Of a stretch of 64,000 nucleotides of DNA, positions 34,362 to 43,140 are shown in pieces (position 1 is the first letter of the stretch; every line of letters starts with the position of its first letter). Source of the DNA: an uncultured Opitutales bacterium (GTDB taxonomy: Bacteria > Verrucomicrobiota > Verrucomicrobiia > Opitutales > Intestinicryptomonadaceae). The stretch lies in NCBI GenBank assembly GCA_944390805.1, contig CALXQW010000029.1, positions 1-64,000 of the forward strand. Direction: 5' to 3'. The notes beneath the pieces were generated by a model, which was not told where the DNA came from, searched no databases, and saw only the letters and a list, made by a program, of their open reading frames with translations. The position numbers were made by a program, and so were the translations under genes.

Positions 34362-35690
34362 ATGAAATATTTCGGCACCGACGGCATACGCGGATCTTTT
34401 GGTGATGCGCATATAAATGAAGAGTTTTTTGAGCGTCTTGGAGAGGCGGCGTCAAGGTATGTTGAGGAGAGCCTTGGAGGCGGCAAGATTGTCATAGGCG
34501 GAGATACGCGATTTTCGTCCGACATTTTAAAGTCGGCATTTGAGCGCGGCGCCAGGAGCGTTGAAATAGCCGATATGGGAACGGTTTCCACCCCGCTGCT
34601 GGCATTTGGAACAAGAACTTCAGGCGCGGTTTTGGGGGTGATGATAACGGCGTCTCACAATCCATATACGGACAACGGCATAAAGTTTTTCGATTCCGCC
34701 GCCAGAAAGATAAGCGATGAAGCCCAGGAAACTATAGAAGCTTTTTTGGATAATCCGTCTTTGGAGTTTCGCGCTAAGCCCAATGCAAAAGTTTTCGAGC
34801 AGCTTAGCTCAAGGGAGGAATATATAAACAATATGCTCTCGATTCTGCCAAAAGGCTGCCTAAAGGGAGTAAAGATTGCAATAGACTGCGCAAATGGCGG
34901 AACGACAGGAATATCCGACGAGGTATTGAGAAGGTACGGGGCTGAGGTATTTGCGCAGGGGGTTAGTCCGGACGGCAAAAATATAAACGACGGAGTCGGC
35001 AGCGAGCACAGTTCGTCCATGGCTGCTCTTGCGCGCAGATGTGGGGCGGATGTGGGGTTTGCGCACGACGGCGACGGCGACAGGCTTGTTGTTGCCGATG
35101 AAAACGGCGATATTTTGAAGGGGGAAGAAGTTCTCGCGCTGATAGCGGCGGCATCTTTGGACGATGGAACTCTAAAGGGTGGCGGTATGGTCACCACGGT
35201 GCAGAGCAATCTTGGCCTCGACGAATATTTGAAAAAACTGGGTCTTAAGACCATAAGAAGCGGCGTTGGAGACAGGCTTGTCATGCAGGCCATGCTTGAG
35301 AACGGTTGCAACATGGGAGGGGAGAATTCTGGTCATTATATATTTTCCGACGTATCGCCGTGTGGCGACGGCTTGGCGGCGGCGTTGAAACTTTTAGGAA
35401 TTCTGATAAGGCAAAAGAAGAGCTTATCTGCGCTGAGGGGAGGGGTGCATCTTAATCCGGTTAGGCAGTCTGCGGTGAAGGTTGCCCGCAAGACGCCAAT
35501 AGAAGATGCTCCGTCTTTGTCAAAGGCAATAGCCGAATGCGGAAAAATTCTTGGCTCGCGCGGCAGAATTCTTGTGCGTTATTCTGGCACGGAGCCAAAA
35601 ATAAGGCTGCTTGTGGAAAGCCCAGATGCGGCTTTAAACGATATTTGTTTTTCAAAACTTGAGAACGCCGTTCGAAATGACTTGCAGTAG
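34362..35690 (+). CDS. glmM: Phosphoglucosamine mutase
   Basis: 442 residues. Converts glucosamine-6-P to glucosamine-1-P for UDP-GlcNAc, which feeds peptidoglycan and LPS. FGTDGIRG at 4-11 and the phosphoserine loop TASHNPYTDNGIKFF with active Ser98 are present; DGDGDRLV binds Mg; GENSGHYIF recognises the sugar and RYSGTEPKIR the phosphate. Typical family length. Preceded by the small unknown gene and followed by a TPR gene. Confidence 0.95.
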   Translation: MKYFGTDGIRGSFGDAHINEEFFERLGEAASRYVEESLGGGKIVIGGDTRFSSDILKSAFERGARSVEIADMGTVSTPLLAFGTRTSGAVLGVMITASHNPYTDNGIKFFDSAARKISDEAQETIEAFLDNPSLEFRAKPNAKVFEQLSSREEYINNMLSILPKGCLKGVKIAIDCANGGTTGISDEVLRRYGAEVFAQGVSPDGKNINDGVGSEHSSSMAALARRCGADVGFAHDGDGDRLVVADENGDILKGEEVLALIAAASLDDGTLKGGGMVTTVQSNLGLDEYLKKLGLKTIRSGVGDRLVMQAMLENGCNMGGENSGHYIFSDVSPCGDGLAAALKLLGILIRQKKSLSALRGGVHLNPVRQSAVKVARKTPIEDAPSLSKAIAECGKILGSRGRILVRYSGTEPKIRLLVESPDAALNDICFSKLENAVRNDLQ

Positions 35691-35758
35691 GACGACTTTT
35701 TGTATATTCCAGCTCCAATTTTTCACATCTACAAATATATAAGCTAAGACTTCAGATC

Positions 35759-37192
35759 ATGGCCGAAGATAAATCAAAAAACCAAGAAAAGCCCCTCGAA
35801 GAATCTCTAAACGACCTCGACCCGCGCGTTGTAAAGCAGGTTGAAAACGCGGAGAAATCCATCGACAAGAACCCGTCTTACGCAATTGACGTATGCACGA
35901 ACATACTCTCACACCATCCGTCATGCGCGGCTGTGCGCAGAGTTTTGCATGAGGCTCAGCGCCGCAAATTCGGGAAGGGGAATCCTGTAACGAATATAAT
36001 TGCGAAGATAAACGGAATATTCTTTGCGAAAAAGGCTGACAAGCTTGTTGCGCAGGGGAAGGCGGCGGAGGTTCTCTCCGAGGGAGAGAAGCTTTTGAGC
36101 GTTTGCCCGATAAATACCAAAGTTCTGAAGGCAATGGCGGAGGCGGCAAAGAGCCTTGGATATACCGCTACGGCGCAGGAGCTTTACGCATCCATAGCGC
36201 AGTCGGAGCCGTCGAATGTTAAGGTTCTTGCGGAATTGGCAAAAATTTACATACAGAATAAGCAGGCCGACGACGCGATGAATGTCTGCAAGCTTGCAAT
36301 GCGCACCGCCCCGAATGATAACGACATACAGGCTCTCTTTAAGGAGGCAACTGTTTTGAAGACGATAGACCTTTCGACCAAAGACGGCGGAGAGATTGTC
36401 AAGGATACAAAGAATGTTGCCGAGATGGAGCAGGAAAGCAGGCTCGTCAACGACAAGGAGACTCTCGAGAAAAACGTTGTGCGCCTGAAGGAGGAAATCG
36501 CCAAGGACGTGGAGAATATCAACCTTTACAGGGAACTTGCCACAACGTTGCGCCATCTTGAGCGCTACGGTGAGGCTGTCGAGATGGTAAAGAAGGCTCG
36601 CTCGCTGCCTATGGGAGCCGGGGATACATCTTTGGAGAAGCTCGAGCACGATCTTATTGTATCTTACAAAGAGCAGCAGCTTGCCGCCCTTGAGGATAAG
36701 CTTGCGGCAGATCCTGAGAATGCCGAGCTTAAGGCCTCAGTTGAGGCGTCAAAGGCCGAGATACGCGGCTACAAGCTTGAGAGCGCCCGCGCCATGGTGG
36801 AGAGATATCCGAACGACTACAACTACAAGTTTGTACTTGGCAATCTGCTCTTTGAAGAGGGCAAGATAGACGAGGCCATAGGCCAGTTCCAGCTTTCACA
36901 GCGCAATCCAAAAGTAAGACAGCAGTCGCTCTTGGCGTTGGGCAAGGCGTTCATTGCCGGAAAGAAATACGATATGGCCGTAGACCAGCTCTTGACTGCC
37001 AAGAAGGAATCTTTGCAGATGAACGATGCCCGCAAGGAGATTATATATACTCTTGCCAACGCTTACGAGCAAATGGGCGAAGAGGAAAAGGCAATAGAGC
37101 AATACAAAGACATCTACAAAAGCGATATCGGATACCGCGATGTTTCCGATAAGATCAATGCCTTCTACGAAAAGAAAGCCCAGCAGAAGTAA
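35759..37192 (+). CDS. TPR-repeat protein
   Basis: 477 residues, no signal peptide. Predominantly helical and Ala/Lys/Glu-rich, with tetratricopeptide motifs at about 120-190 (LAELAKIYIQNKQADDAMNV) and 355-470 (FVLGNLLFEEGKIDEAIGQF, TLANAYEQMGEEEKAIEQY). It likely serves as a protein-interaction scaffold; the partner is unknown. Verrucomicrobial genomes often carry such a gene by glmM, as I recall. Followed by a strong terminator. Confidence 0.85.
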   Translation: MAEDKSKNQEKPLEESLNDLDPRVVKQVENAEKSIDKNPSYAIDVCTNILSHHPSCAAVRRVLHEAQRRKFGKGNPVTNIIAKINGIFFAKKADKLVAQGKAAEVLSEGEKLLSVCPINTKVLKAMAEAAKSLGYTATAQELYASIAQSEPSNVKVLAELAKIYIQNKQADDAMNVCKLAMRTAPNDNDIQALFKEATVLKTIDLSTKDGGEIVKDTKNVAEMEQESRLVNDKETLEKNVVRLKEEIAKDVENINLYRELATTLRHLERYGEAVEMVKKARSLPMGAGDTSLEKLEHDLIVSYKEQQLAALEDKLAADPENAELKASVEASKAEIRGYKLESARAMVERYPNDYNYKFVLGNLLFEEGKIDEAIGQFQLSQRNPKVRQQSLLALGKAFIAGKKYDMAVDQLLTAKKESLQMNDARKEIIYTLANAYEQMGEEEKAIEQYKDIYKSDIGYRDVSDKINAFYEKKAQQK

Positions 37193-37264
37193 GCTCAATG
37201 TCTTTGGACTGCTTTTGTTGTCCTAAAGAAGCTAAGCTTAAAAAGAAGGGTTTGTAAGCCCGTG

Positions 37265-37296
37265 AAAACCGCAACAAGTTTGTTGCGGTTTTTTTA
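37265..37296 (+). terminator. Rho-independent terminator after the TPR gene
   Basis: Stem aaaaccgcaaca / tgttgcggtttt with loop agtt, followed by T's. Confidence 0.92.
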
Positions 37297-37317
37297 TTAT
37301 TCCTATGCAAAAACTGT

Positions 37318-37350
37318 TTGAGAAATTAAAATGTGTTTTAATTGTAAAAT
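37318..37350 (+). promoter_or_regulatory. Weak promoter candidate upstream of the HzsA-related gene
   Basis: TTGAGA at 37318 and TAAAAT at 37345, 21 bp apart (longer than the 17-bp optimum), followed by a T run. Same arrangement as at 43050-43082. AT-rich context; may be chance. Confidence 0.25.
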
Positions 37351-37434
37351 TTTTCTTGATAGAGGAATTGAAAGTTCATAATGTAAAAGATGTATAAAGA
37401 TAGAACGGTAAAAATTTCCCAAGGAGATTGTTTT

Positions 37435-40400
37435 ATGGTGGGTATAAAAAGACTTGTTTTGTGTGCGCTGTTTATTGCGGGGTCGTCGGCCTTTGCGGAG
37501 CTTTGCATAACGCAGCAGCAGGCGCAGGAAGCTGCAACCGAGCTCTATAAAAAAGGTGCGAATATGTATGATACGCTTTCCAATTCCGAAAGCAATTTCT
37601 CAAAATGGGAATCAGGTCAGCTTGAGGAACTGGGTAAATCTGTAAAGTTCGGGCAGTGGTATATATCGCAAAGCTTGGGAGGGAATGCATCGCTGACTAG
37701 CTCAAATCCAGATGCTGCGATAGCAGCTCTCGATCCGGTTAACATGCCGTTTAATCCGGACGAGATTTACGATGGCCAGAAAATATGGATGAAAATAAAT
37801 CCTGTTTTTGGAGCTATTAATTTTTACGACGACGCCAATCCTCGCAGGCTCGGAGGCGGAGTGAATTTTATCTATTGCAAGTTGAATGCCGACAAAGATA
37901 TGGCTATGGCATTTTCCATATGTGTATCGGGATCTTTTACGGCAACTCTAAATGGAGATTATCTTGTCAATGCTAACGGAGGATGGTCTTCATGTGCGCC
38001 TACAATAGTAAAACTCAATCTTAAAAAGGGGGAAAATGTCTTTGTAATAAGAATACGCCCTGTGCGGAATGTTCAGACTCCCGTCATATACATAGCTCCG
38101 TATGCGTCTCCGGCCATAGAGATGGCTAAAATGTTCGCCAAAGATTATCCGTTTGAATTTGCTGCGGCAAGCGCAAACGGAAGTTCTGTCAAGAACGACA
38201 TACGTTTTATATCACTGTTTGCTGGGCGCAATTATAAGGGATCTTTCAAATATCTATGGGAATATATGCTCGATAAGGTTTCCTTTTCCGGGGTGAAGAT
38301 GGATAATGAGTATAAGGAGCTTGTAGATAAGAATATTCCGTCAGACAGCAAGAAGTGGCTGAAATTGGCTTGCGACATATTGGGAGCAATAAAGGCGGAC
38401 GAGGCATTGGGGTATGACCCAAAATCTGTTGTAGCGTCGTTGGAGAAGACCGCGCACGACTATCCCGAGTTTGACAAGAATCTAATAGAAGAGGCAAAGA
38501 AGTGGGAGCCGAAGGTAGAGAAGCTAATATCCGCATATGCATCGGGAGATGAGAGTGCGAAGGAAGGTCTTGACGAGTGGAAGAAGTTTGCAAGATCGGC
38601 GCTGTTAAAGAATCCGCTTTTGCAGAAGACTAACAAGTGGGTGTTTGTAAGCCGCGACAGGCGTTCGCCGATGCATGGTTTGCCCCAGAACTGGCAGGGC
38701 AACCACGTGCTGAAAAAGGTGGTCAAGGCTCCATATGAGAAGTTGGTTTGGAACGATGAGCTGCGCATAATGGAAATAAGCGGAGATGCCGTTACGCAGA
38801 AGACTTTATTTAAGCCCGATACAGATTCGTCTAAAGGTGTATTGGATTTGGACGTAGATTGGGATGCGAAGAAGATATTGTTTACATCGTATACGCCTTA
38901 CGAGAACTTCCAGATATTTGAGGTAGATTCCGATGGAAAGAATTTGCGCCAGATAACGCCCGATTTGCAAAAGAGCAAAGTAAAAGAGGAGAACGTAGAC
39001 AATTACGACGGCGTGTATCTGCCAGACGGCAAGATAATATACGTATCTACAGTTCCGTATGTTGGAGTGCCTTGCGTAAGCGGTACGGACTATGTGGGCA
39101 ATTTGTTTTCATTAAATCCCGATGCCGGGTCTCCGGAGGAGGTAGACAAGACTATAAAGCAGTTGACATTTGAGCAGGATGCCGACTGGATGCCCACAGT
39201 TATGCACAACGGGCGCATAATGTACACCCGTTGGGAATATACAGATAACTCGCACTACTTTGCTCGCATACTGATGCACATGAATCCCGATGGCACCGCG
39301 CAGAGTTCTTACTACGGTTCCACGAGCTACTGGCCCAACTCGTTATTTTACGCGAGGCAGGTTCCAGGAGAGCCGAGCAAGTTTGTAGGGATAGTTTCGG
39401 GGCACCACGGAATAAGGCGTTGGGGAGAGTTGCACCTATTTGATGTGTCTAAAGGTACTGTGGAAGGAGAGGGGCAGGTACATAAATTCTTGTCCCGCGG
39501 AAGGGAATTTAAGCCGATCATAAAAGACCAGCTGGTTGATGGAAAGAGCCCGTTGTTCCTGCATCCATATCCACTTTCTGCCGATTTTGTTGTTGCCACT
39601 ATGGAACGTCTTGACGGTTCTACGGGCATATATCTGGTGGACACTTTTGGCAATGCTACGGAGATACTTGCCTCCGATAAGGGGCACATAGCAATGGAGG
39701 CTATGCCGCTTTTGCCACATGAGAAGCCGCAGCAGATAGCCGACCGAACAAATCCAGATTCCCAGACCGGATATGTATTCCTTACAGATGTGTATCAGGG
39801 CAACGGTTTAAAAGACGTTCCAAGGGGGACAGTCAAGGCTCTGCGTGTGTTTGAGTATTACTACGCATATAGAGAAATGGGTTCCCACGATGCCATATCG
39901 CAGGAGGGCAGCTGGGATGTAAAGAGGATACTTGGAACCGTGCCAGTGTACGAGGACGGCAGCGCGATGTTTGAAGTGCCCGCCAATAGGCCGATAGCGG
40001 TGCAGCCGTTGGACGCCGAAGGCAAGGCGCTTGCATTGATGAGATCTTGGTTTGTTGTTATGCCCGGAGAGGTGCAAAGCTGCGTAGGCTGCCACGAGGG
40101 TCAGGGAATGACGCCGACAACAACACCAGCGTTGGCAAGCAGGAAGGCTCCGTCTAAGCTGAAGCCGTTTAGGGGGCCTGTTAGGGGATATTCGTTTATA
40201 AGGGACGTACAGCCAGTATTGGACAAATACTGCGCAGGCTGCCACAGCGGTCAGGCAGGGCGTCCAGATTTCACGAGAGGCAAGATAGGCTTTAGGAACT
40301 TTGAGGAAGCATATTTGAATTTACATCCATATGTAAGGAGGACGGGGCCGGAGAGCAACCAGAACATGCTGATGCCGCTGGAGTTTCACTGCGACACAAG

Positions 40401-42177
40401 CGAGCTAATCCAGTTGCTAAAGAAAGGGCACAAAGGTGTAAAGTTGTCTGATGAAGACATGGCGAGCATAATAACGTGGATAGACTTGAATGTTCCGAGC
40501 CGCGGTACATGGGGAGAGGTCAAGCCGATACCGTTTAATGGGCATAAGCTTAGGATGGAGAGTTTGGCGAAGTATGCGAATAGGCATGACGATCCGGAGA
40601 AGATAGAGTACGATCCAGGCAAGCAGGAGTTTATGAAGCCCGGTGAGGAGCTTAAGCACAAAGGAGAAGCGCCGAAGGTAGAAGGCTGGCCGTTTGATAG
40701 GGCAAAAGCAGATGAGTTAGTAGATAAGGTCGGTTTGCCGAAGGAGTTGGAGATAGACTTGGGCAAGGGTCAGAAGCTGAGGTTGAGGCTGATACCAGCG
40801 GGCAGCTATGTGATGGGCTCTAACAAAGGGTTCTACGACGAGGGGCCAGCGAGGGCGGTAAAGATAGAAAAGCCATTCTACATGGGGCAGTATGAGATAT
40901 CGAATGCGCAGTACAACGTATTTGATGAGAAGCATGATTCCGGGCACTTGGATAGGCAGTGGAAGGACCATGTGAACAAGGGTTATCCGGCGAACGAGCC
41001 AGAGCAGAGTGTGATGAGGGTATCGTACAACCGAGCGGAGGAGTTCTGCAAATGGCTGAGCGAGAAGACCGGGTTAAAGGTTAGCCTGCCGACAGAAGAA
41101 CAGTGGGAGTGGGCAGCGCGCGGAGGCACAGAAGGAGACTTCTACTACGGAGATATGGATTCAGACTTTTCCATCTATGAGAATCTGTCCGATATTCAGA
41201 CCAAGAAGTTTGCGGTGCTTGGAATAGATCCGCAACCTGTTCCCAATCCGATACCGTTCAATGCGTTTACGCCTGCGGATTATCGTTTTGACGACGGGGC
41301 GCTTGTGCATATAAAGAGCGGGAACTATTTGCCGAACCCGTTTGGGCTGTACGACATGCTTGGTAATGTATGCGAATGGACAAGAGGCGGCTACACTGAA
41401 ACTTTGGGCGGTAAGCCGGTAGAAGACAAGGTGGTTGCGCGCGGAGGATCCTGGAGGGACAGGCCGAAGTGGGCAAGAGTAAGCATACGCAAGGATTACC
41501 GTCCGTGGCAAGGGGTGTACAATGTTGGCTTTAGGATAGTTGTGGAAGACGCCGAGGCTGCTGCAAAGATTCTAAAGCAGGCGGCTCCTCTACCGCCAAA
41601 GAAGGCCAACAAGATAGAGATACTTCAGGATACATTGGATACTTCCCAAAATAGGATAAAGCTTGTAAAGCCGAAATCCGCCACTGGTAATCTTGTTCGG
41701 AATGGAGATTTTTCAGAGCCGTCGCCAAAGGGAGGAGTTTTCCCGAGCGATAAGGTGCCGTGGTGGCAGAGTACCATAGAAACTATAGAGATTTGGGGAG
41801 AGGGTGTGATGAATAGCCCGGCAAAGAATAGCGCGGGGAAGAATACGGGGGCGCATCTTGAGATTGCCTCGTCTGGATATCCGCCATTCAAGGTATTTCA
41901 GGATATAATAATCCCCGCAGGTATAGACGGAAAGGAGGCGACATTCTCCTTTGATGCATGGGCAAGAGCTATGACAAAGTCTAGTGTGCAGGTTTCTGTA
42001 AACGACAAAGTTGTGTTGGACGAACCCCTAAAGGGCGATACGAAATCTTGGACAAAAAATACATACAAGATTCCGTCGTTAAAATCCGGAGACAAGGTAA
42101 AGATAACCTTTACCGAGATGGGCAATGGTGTTTCATGGCATGTGGACGACGTTGTATTGACATTTGACAATAAATAA
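37435..42177 (+). CDS. HzsA-related diheme protein fused to SUMF1-like and carbohydrate-binding-like domains
   Basis: 1580 residues from the ATG at 37435, which has aaggag about 9 nt upstream and gives a Sec signal (1-23); an ATG at 37390 lacks this. Order: jelly-roll-like domain (about 100-225), helical region, PD40/WD40-like blades and a domain resembling the hydrazine-synthase alpha subunit (about 400-870). Two c-type heme sites follow: CVGCHEG at 883 and CAGCHSG at 933, with a possible Met ligand in LMPLEF near 979. A SUMF1/FGE-like domain spans about 1100-1372 (MGQYEISNAQYNVF, VSLPTEEQWEWAARGG, GGSWRDRPKWARVS), and a C-terminal jelly roll spans 1415-1580. The SUMF1-like part lacks the catalytic Cys pair of true formylglycine-generating enzymes. 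Function unknown; probably a periplasmic redox protein. Followed by a cupin lipoprotein 24 nt downstream. Confidence 0.8.
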   Translation: MVGIKRLVLCALFIAGSSAFAELCITQQQAQEAATELYKKGANMYDTLSNSESNFSKWESGQLEELGKSVKFGQWYISQSLGGNASLTSSNPDAAIAALDPVNMPFNPDEIYDGQKIWMKINPVFGAINFYDDANPRRLGGGVNFIYCKLNADKDMAMAFSICVSGSFTATLNGDYLVNANGGWSSCAPTIVKLNLKKGENVFVIRIRPVRNVQTPVIYIAPYASPAIEMAKMFAKDYPFEFAAASANGSSVKNDIRFISLFAGRNYKGSFKYLWEYMLDKVSFSGVKMDNEYKELVDKNIPSDSKKWLKLACDILGAIKADEALGYDPKSVVASLEKTAHDYPEFDKNLIEEAKKWEPKVEKLISAYASGDESAKEGLDEWKKFARSALLKNPLLQKTNKWVFVSRDRRSPMHGLPQNWQGNHVLKKVVKAPYEKLVWNDELRIMEISGDAVTQKTLFKPDTDSSKGVLDLDVDWDAKKILFTSYTPYENFQIFEVDSDGKNLRQITPDLQKSKVKEENVDNYDGVYLPDGKIIYVSTVPYVGVPCVSGTDYVGNLFSLNPDAGSPEEVDKTIKQLTFEQDADWMPTVMHNGRIMYTRWEYTDNSHYFARILMHMNPDGTAQSSYYGSTSYWPNSLFYARQVPGEPSKFVGIVSGHHGIRRWGELHLFDVSKGTVEGEGQVHKFLSRGREFKPIIKDQLVDGKSPLFLHPYPLSADFVVATMERLDGSTGIYLVDTFGNATEILASDKGHIAMEAMPLLPHEKPQQIADRTNPDSQTGYVFLTDVYQGNGLKDVPRGTVKALRVFEYYYAYREMGSHDAISQEGSWDVKRILGTVPVYEDGSAMFEVPANRPIAVQPLDAEGKALALMRSWFVVMPGEVQSCVGCHEGQGMTPTTTPALASRKAPSKLKPFRGPVRGYSFIRDVQPVLDKYCAGCHSGQAGRPDFTRGKIGFRNFEEAYLNLHPYVRRTGPESNQNMLMPLEFHCDTSELIQLLKKGHKGVKLSDEDMASIITWIDLNVPSRGTWGEVKPIPFNGHKLRMESLAKYANRHDDPEKIEYDPGKQEFMKPGEELKHKGEAPKVEGWPFDRAKADELVDKVGLPKELEIDLGKGQKLRLRLIPAGSYVMGSNKGFYDEGPARAVKIEKPFYMGQYEISNAQYNVFDEKHDSGHLDRQWKDHVNKGYPANEPEQSVMRVSYNRAEEFCKWLSEKTGLKVSLPTEEQWEWAARGGTEGDFYYGDMDSDFSIYENLSDIQTKKFAVLGIDPQPVPNPIPFNAFTPADYRFDDGALVHIKSGNYLPNPFGLYDMLGNVCEWTRGGYTETLGGKPVEDKVVARGGSWRDRPKWARVSIRKDYRPWQGVYNVGFRIVVEDAEAAAKILKQAAPLPPKKANKIEILQDTLDTSQNRIKLVKPKSATGNLVRNGDFSEPSPKGGVFPSDKVPWWQSTIETIEIWGEGVMNSPAKNSAGKNTGAHLEIASSGYPPFKVFQDIIIPAGIDGKEATFSFDAWARAMTKSSVQVSVNDKVVLDEPLKGDTKSWTKNTYKIPSLKSGDKVKITFTEMGNGVSWHVDDVVLTFDNK

Positions 42178-42201
42178 AAATAACAAAACATAAGAATAAA
42201 G

Positions 42202-42876
42202 ATGAAGATTAGAAACTACTTAAGAGCTATCTTGTTGGGTTGTTGCGCTTTGGGTTTTGTATCCGGATGCGACTGCCCTAAAAATACTCAAAAAAATCCC
42301 CCAAAATTAACAAAAGAAATGTTCTATAAAGACGGAAAATTCGACGAGAAGGCCGCAAGACAGGCCTACTTTGACATGATGGAGCGTCTCGGCATGCCGA
42401 TAAGCAAAAACATGCGGGACAATATGTGGGCTACGGACTTCGGTCTGGGGCAGTTCCCCGAGGTTGGAATGGGCGGCATATTCTGGGCTATGGAAGACAA
42501 GCACGGAGTATTCGGCCATGAGATACTCCTTCTGCCAAATCAGATGCTAATAGAGCACTACCACGTTGCTGCAAATGGATTGCCCGCAAAGCACGAGTGC
42601 TGGCAGGCTCGTTTTGGCACAAGCTATTGCTTTGGCGAAGAGGGTCAGGATGCTTCCGCTTATCCGGATGTAAAAGTTCCCGAGAGCCAAAAGCAGTTTA
42701 TAACTGTTCACAAGGTTTCAAAAGCTGATTCCAAGGAAGGTAATGTAGTGTGGCTAAATCGTCCTACGGCGCGCCACTATCAGATTGCCGGGCCAGAGGG
42801 CGCTATTGTGACGGAGTACGGTGCGTTCCACTGCCAGGACGGCGTAAAGTTCACAAATCCGAATGTAAAATTCTAA
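42202..42876 (+). CDS. Lipoprotein cupin of the sugar-isomerase (D-lyxose isomerase-like) type
   Basis: 224 residues. Lipoprotein signal with lipobox VSGC at about residue 23. The cupin core is visible: LLPNQMLIEHYHVAA, PAKHECW and a late TEYGAFHCQDG, providing His/Glu metal ligands, and KFTNPNVKF at the C-terminus. Such cupins relate to D-lyxose ketol-isomerases, but the reaction here is uncertain. Being a lipoprotein is unusual for an isomerase. 24 nt after the HzsA-related gene and before a terminator; the two are one transcription unit. Confidence 0.65.
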   Translation: MKIRNYLRAILLGCCALGFVSGCDCPKNTQKNPPKLTKEMFYKDGKFDEKAARQAYFDMMERLGMPISKNMRDNMWATDFGLGQFPEVGMGGIFWAMEDKHGVFGHEILLLPNQMLIEHYHVAANGLPAKHECWQARFGTSYCFGEEGQDASAYPDVKVPESQKQFITVHKVSKADSKEGNVVWLNRPTARHYQIAGPEGAIVTEYGAFHCQDGVKFTNPNVKF

Positions 42877-42899
42877 AAAACTGTATATACTCTTCTTAG

Positions 42900-42938
42900 G
42901 CGCGGGCTGTTCTAAAGTAGAGAGCCCGCGCTTTTTTT
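42900..42938 (+). terminator. Rho-independent terminator of the HzsA-cupin unit
   Basis: Stem gcgcgggct / agcccgcgc with a 14-nt loop, followed by seven T. Confidence 0.93.
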
Positions 42939-43049
42939 ATTCAACGGGCGGAAGATATTATTTTTTCAACTTCTTGTGTTTGCACTCTCATTTTGCCACA
43001 AATATCCTCATAGCACATTATAAAAGGGGTAACGCCTTAAAAAATAGAA

Positions 43050-43082
43050 TTGACAAAATTTCAGAGTTTTAAAAAATAAAAT
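43050..43082 (+). promoter_or_regulatory. Weak promoter candidate upstream of the PEP-CTERM gene
   Basis: TTGACA (perfect) at 43050 and TAAAAT at 43077, 21 bp apart, then a T run. Similar spacing to that at 37318-37350. The gene start is 58 nt downstream. Confidence 0.3.
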
Positions 43083-43140
43083 TTTTACAGAATGTGTATG
43101 TTTAATTTTTCTGCATAACAATTTATACCCCCCGAGAAAA

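Noticed and set aside
40790-41560. Formylglycine-generating sulfatase activator
   Set aside because: The catalytic cysteines are missing and no sulfatase gene is in the window.
37435-42177. True hydrazine synthase and anammox metabolism
   Set aside because: Only an alpha-like part is present, fused to other domains; the beta and gamma subunits and other anammox genes are absent from the window.
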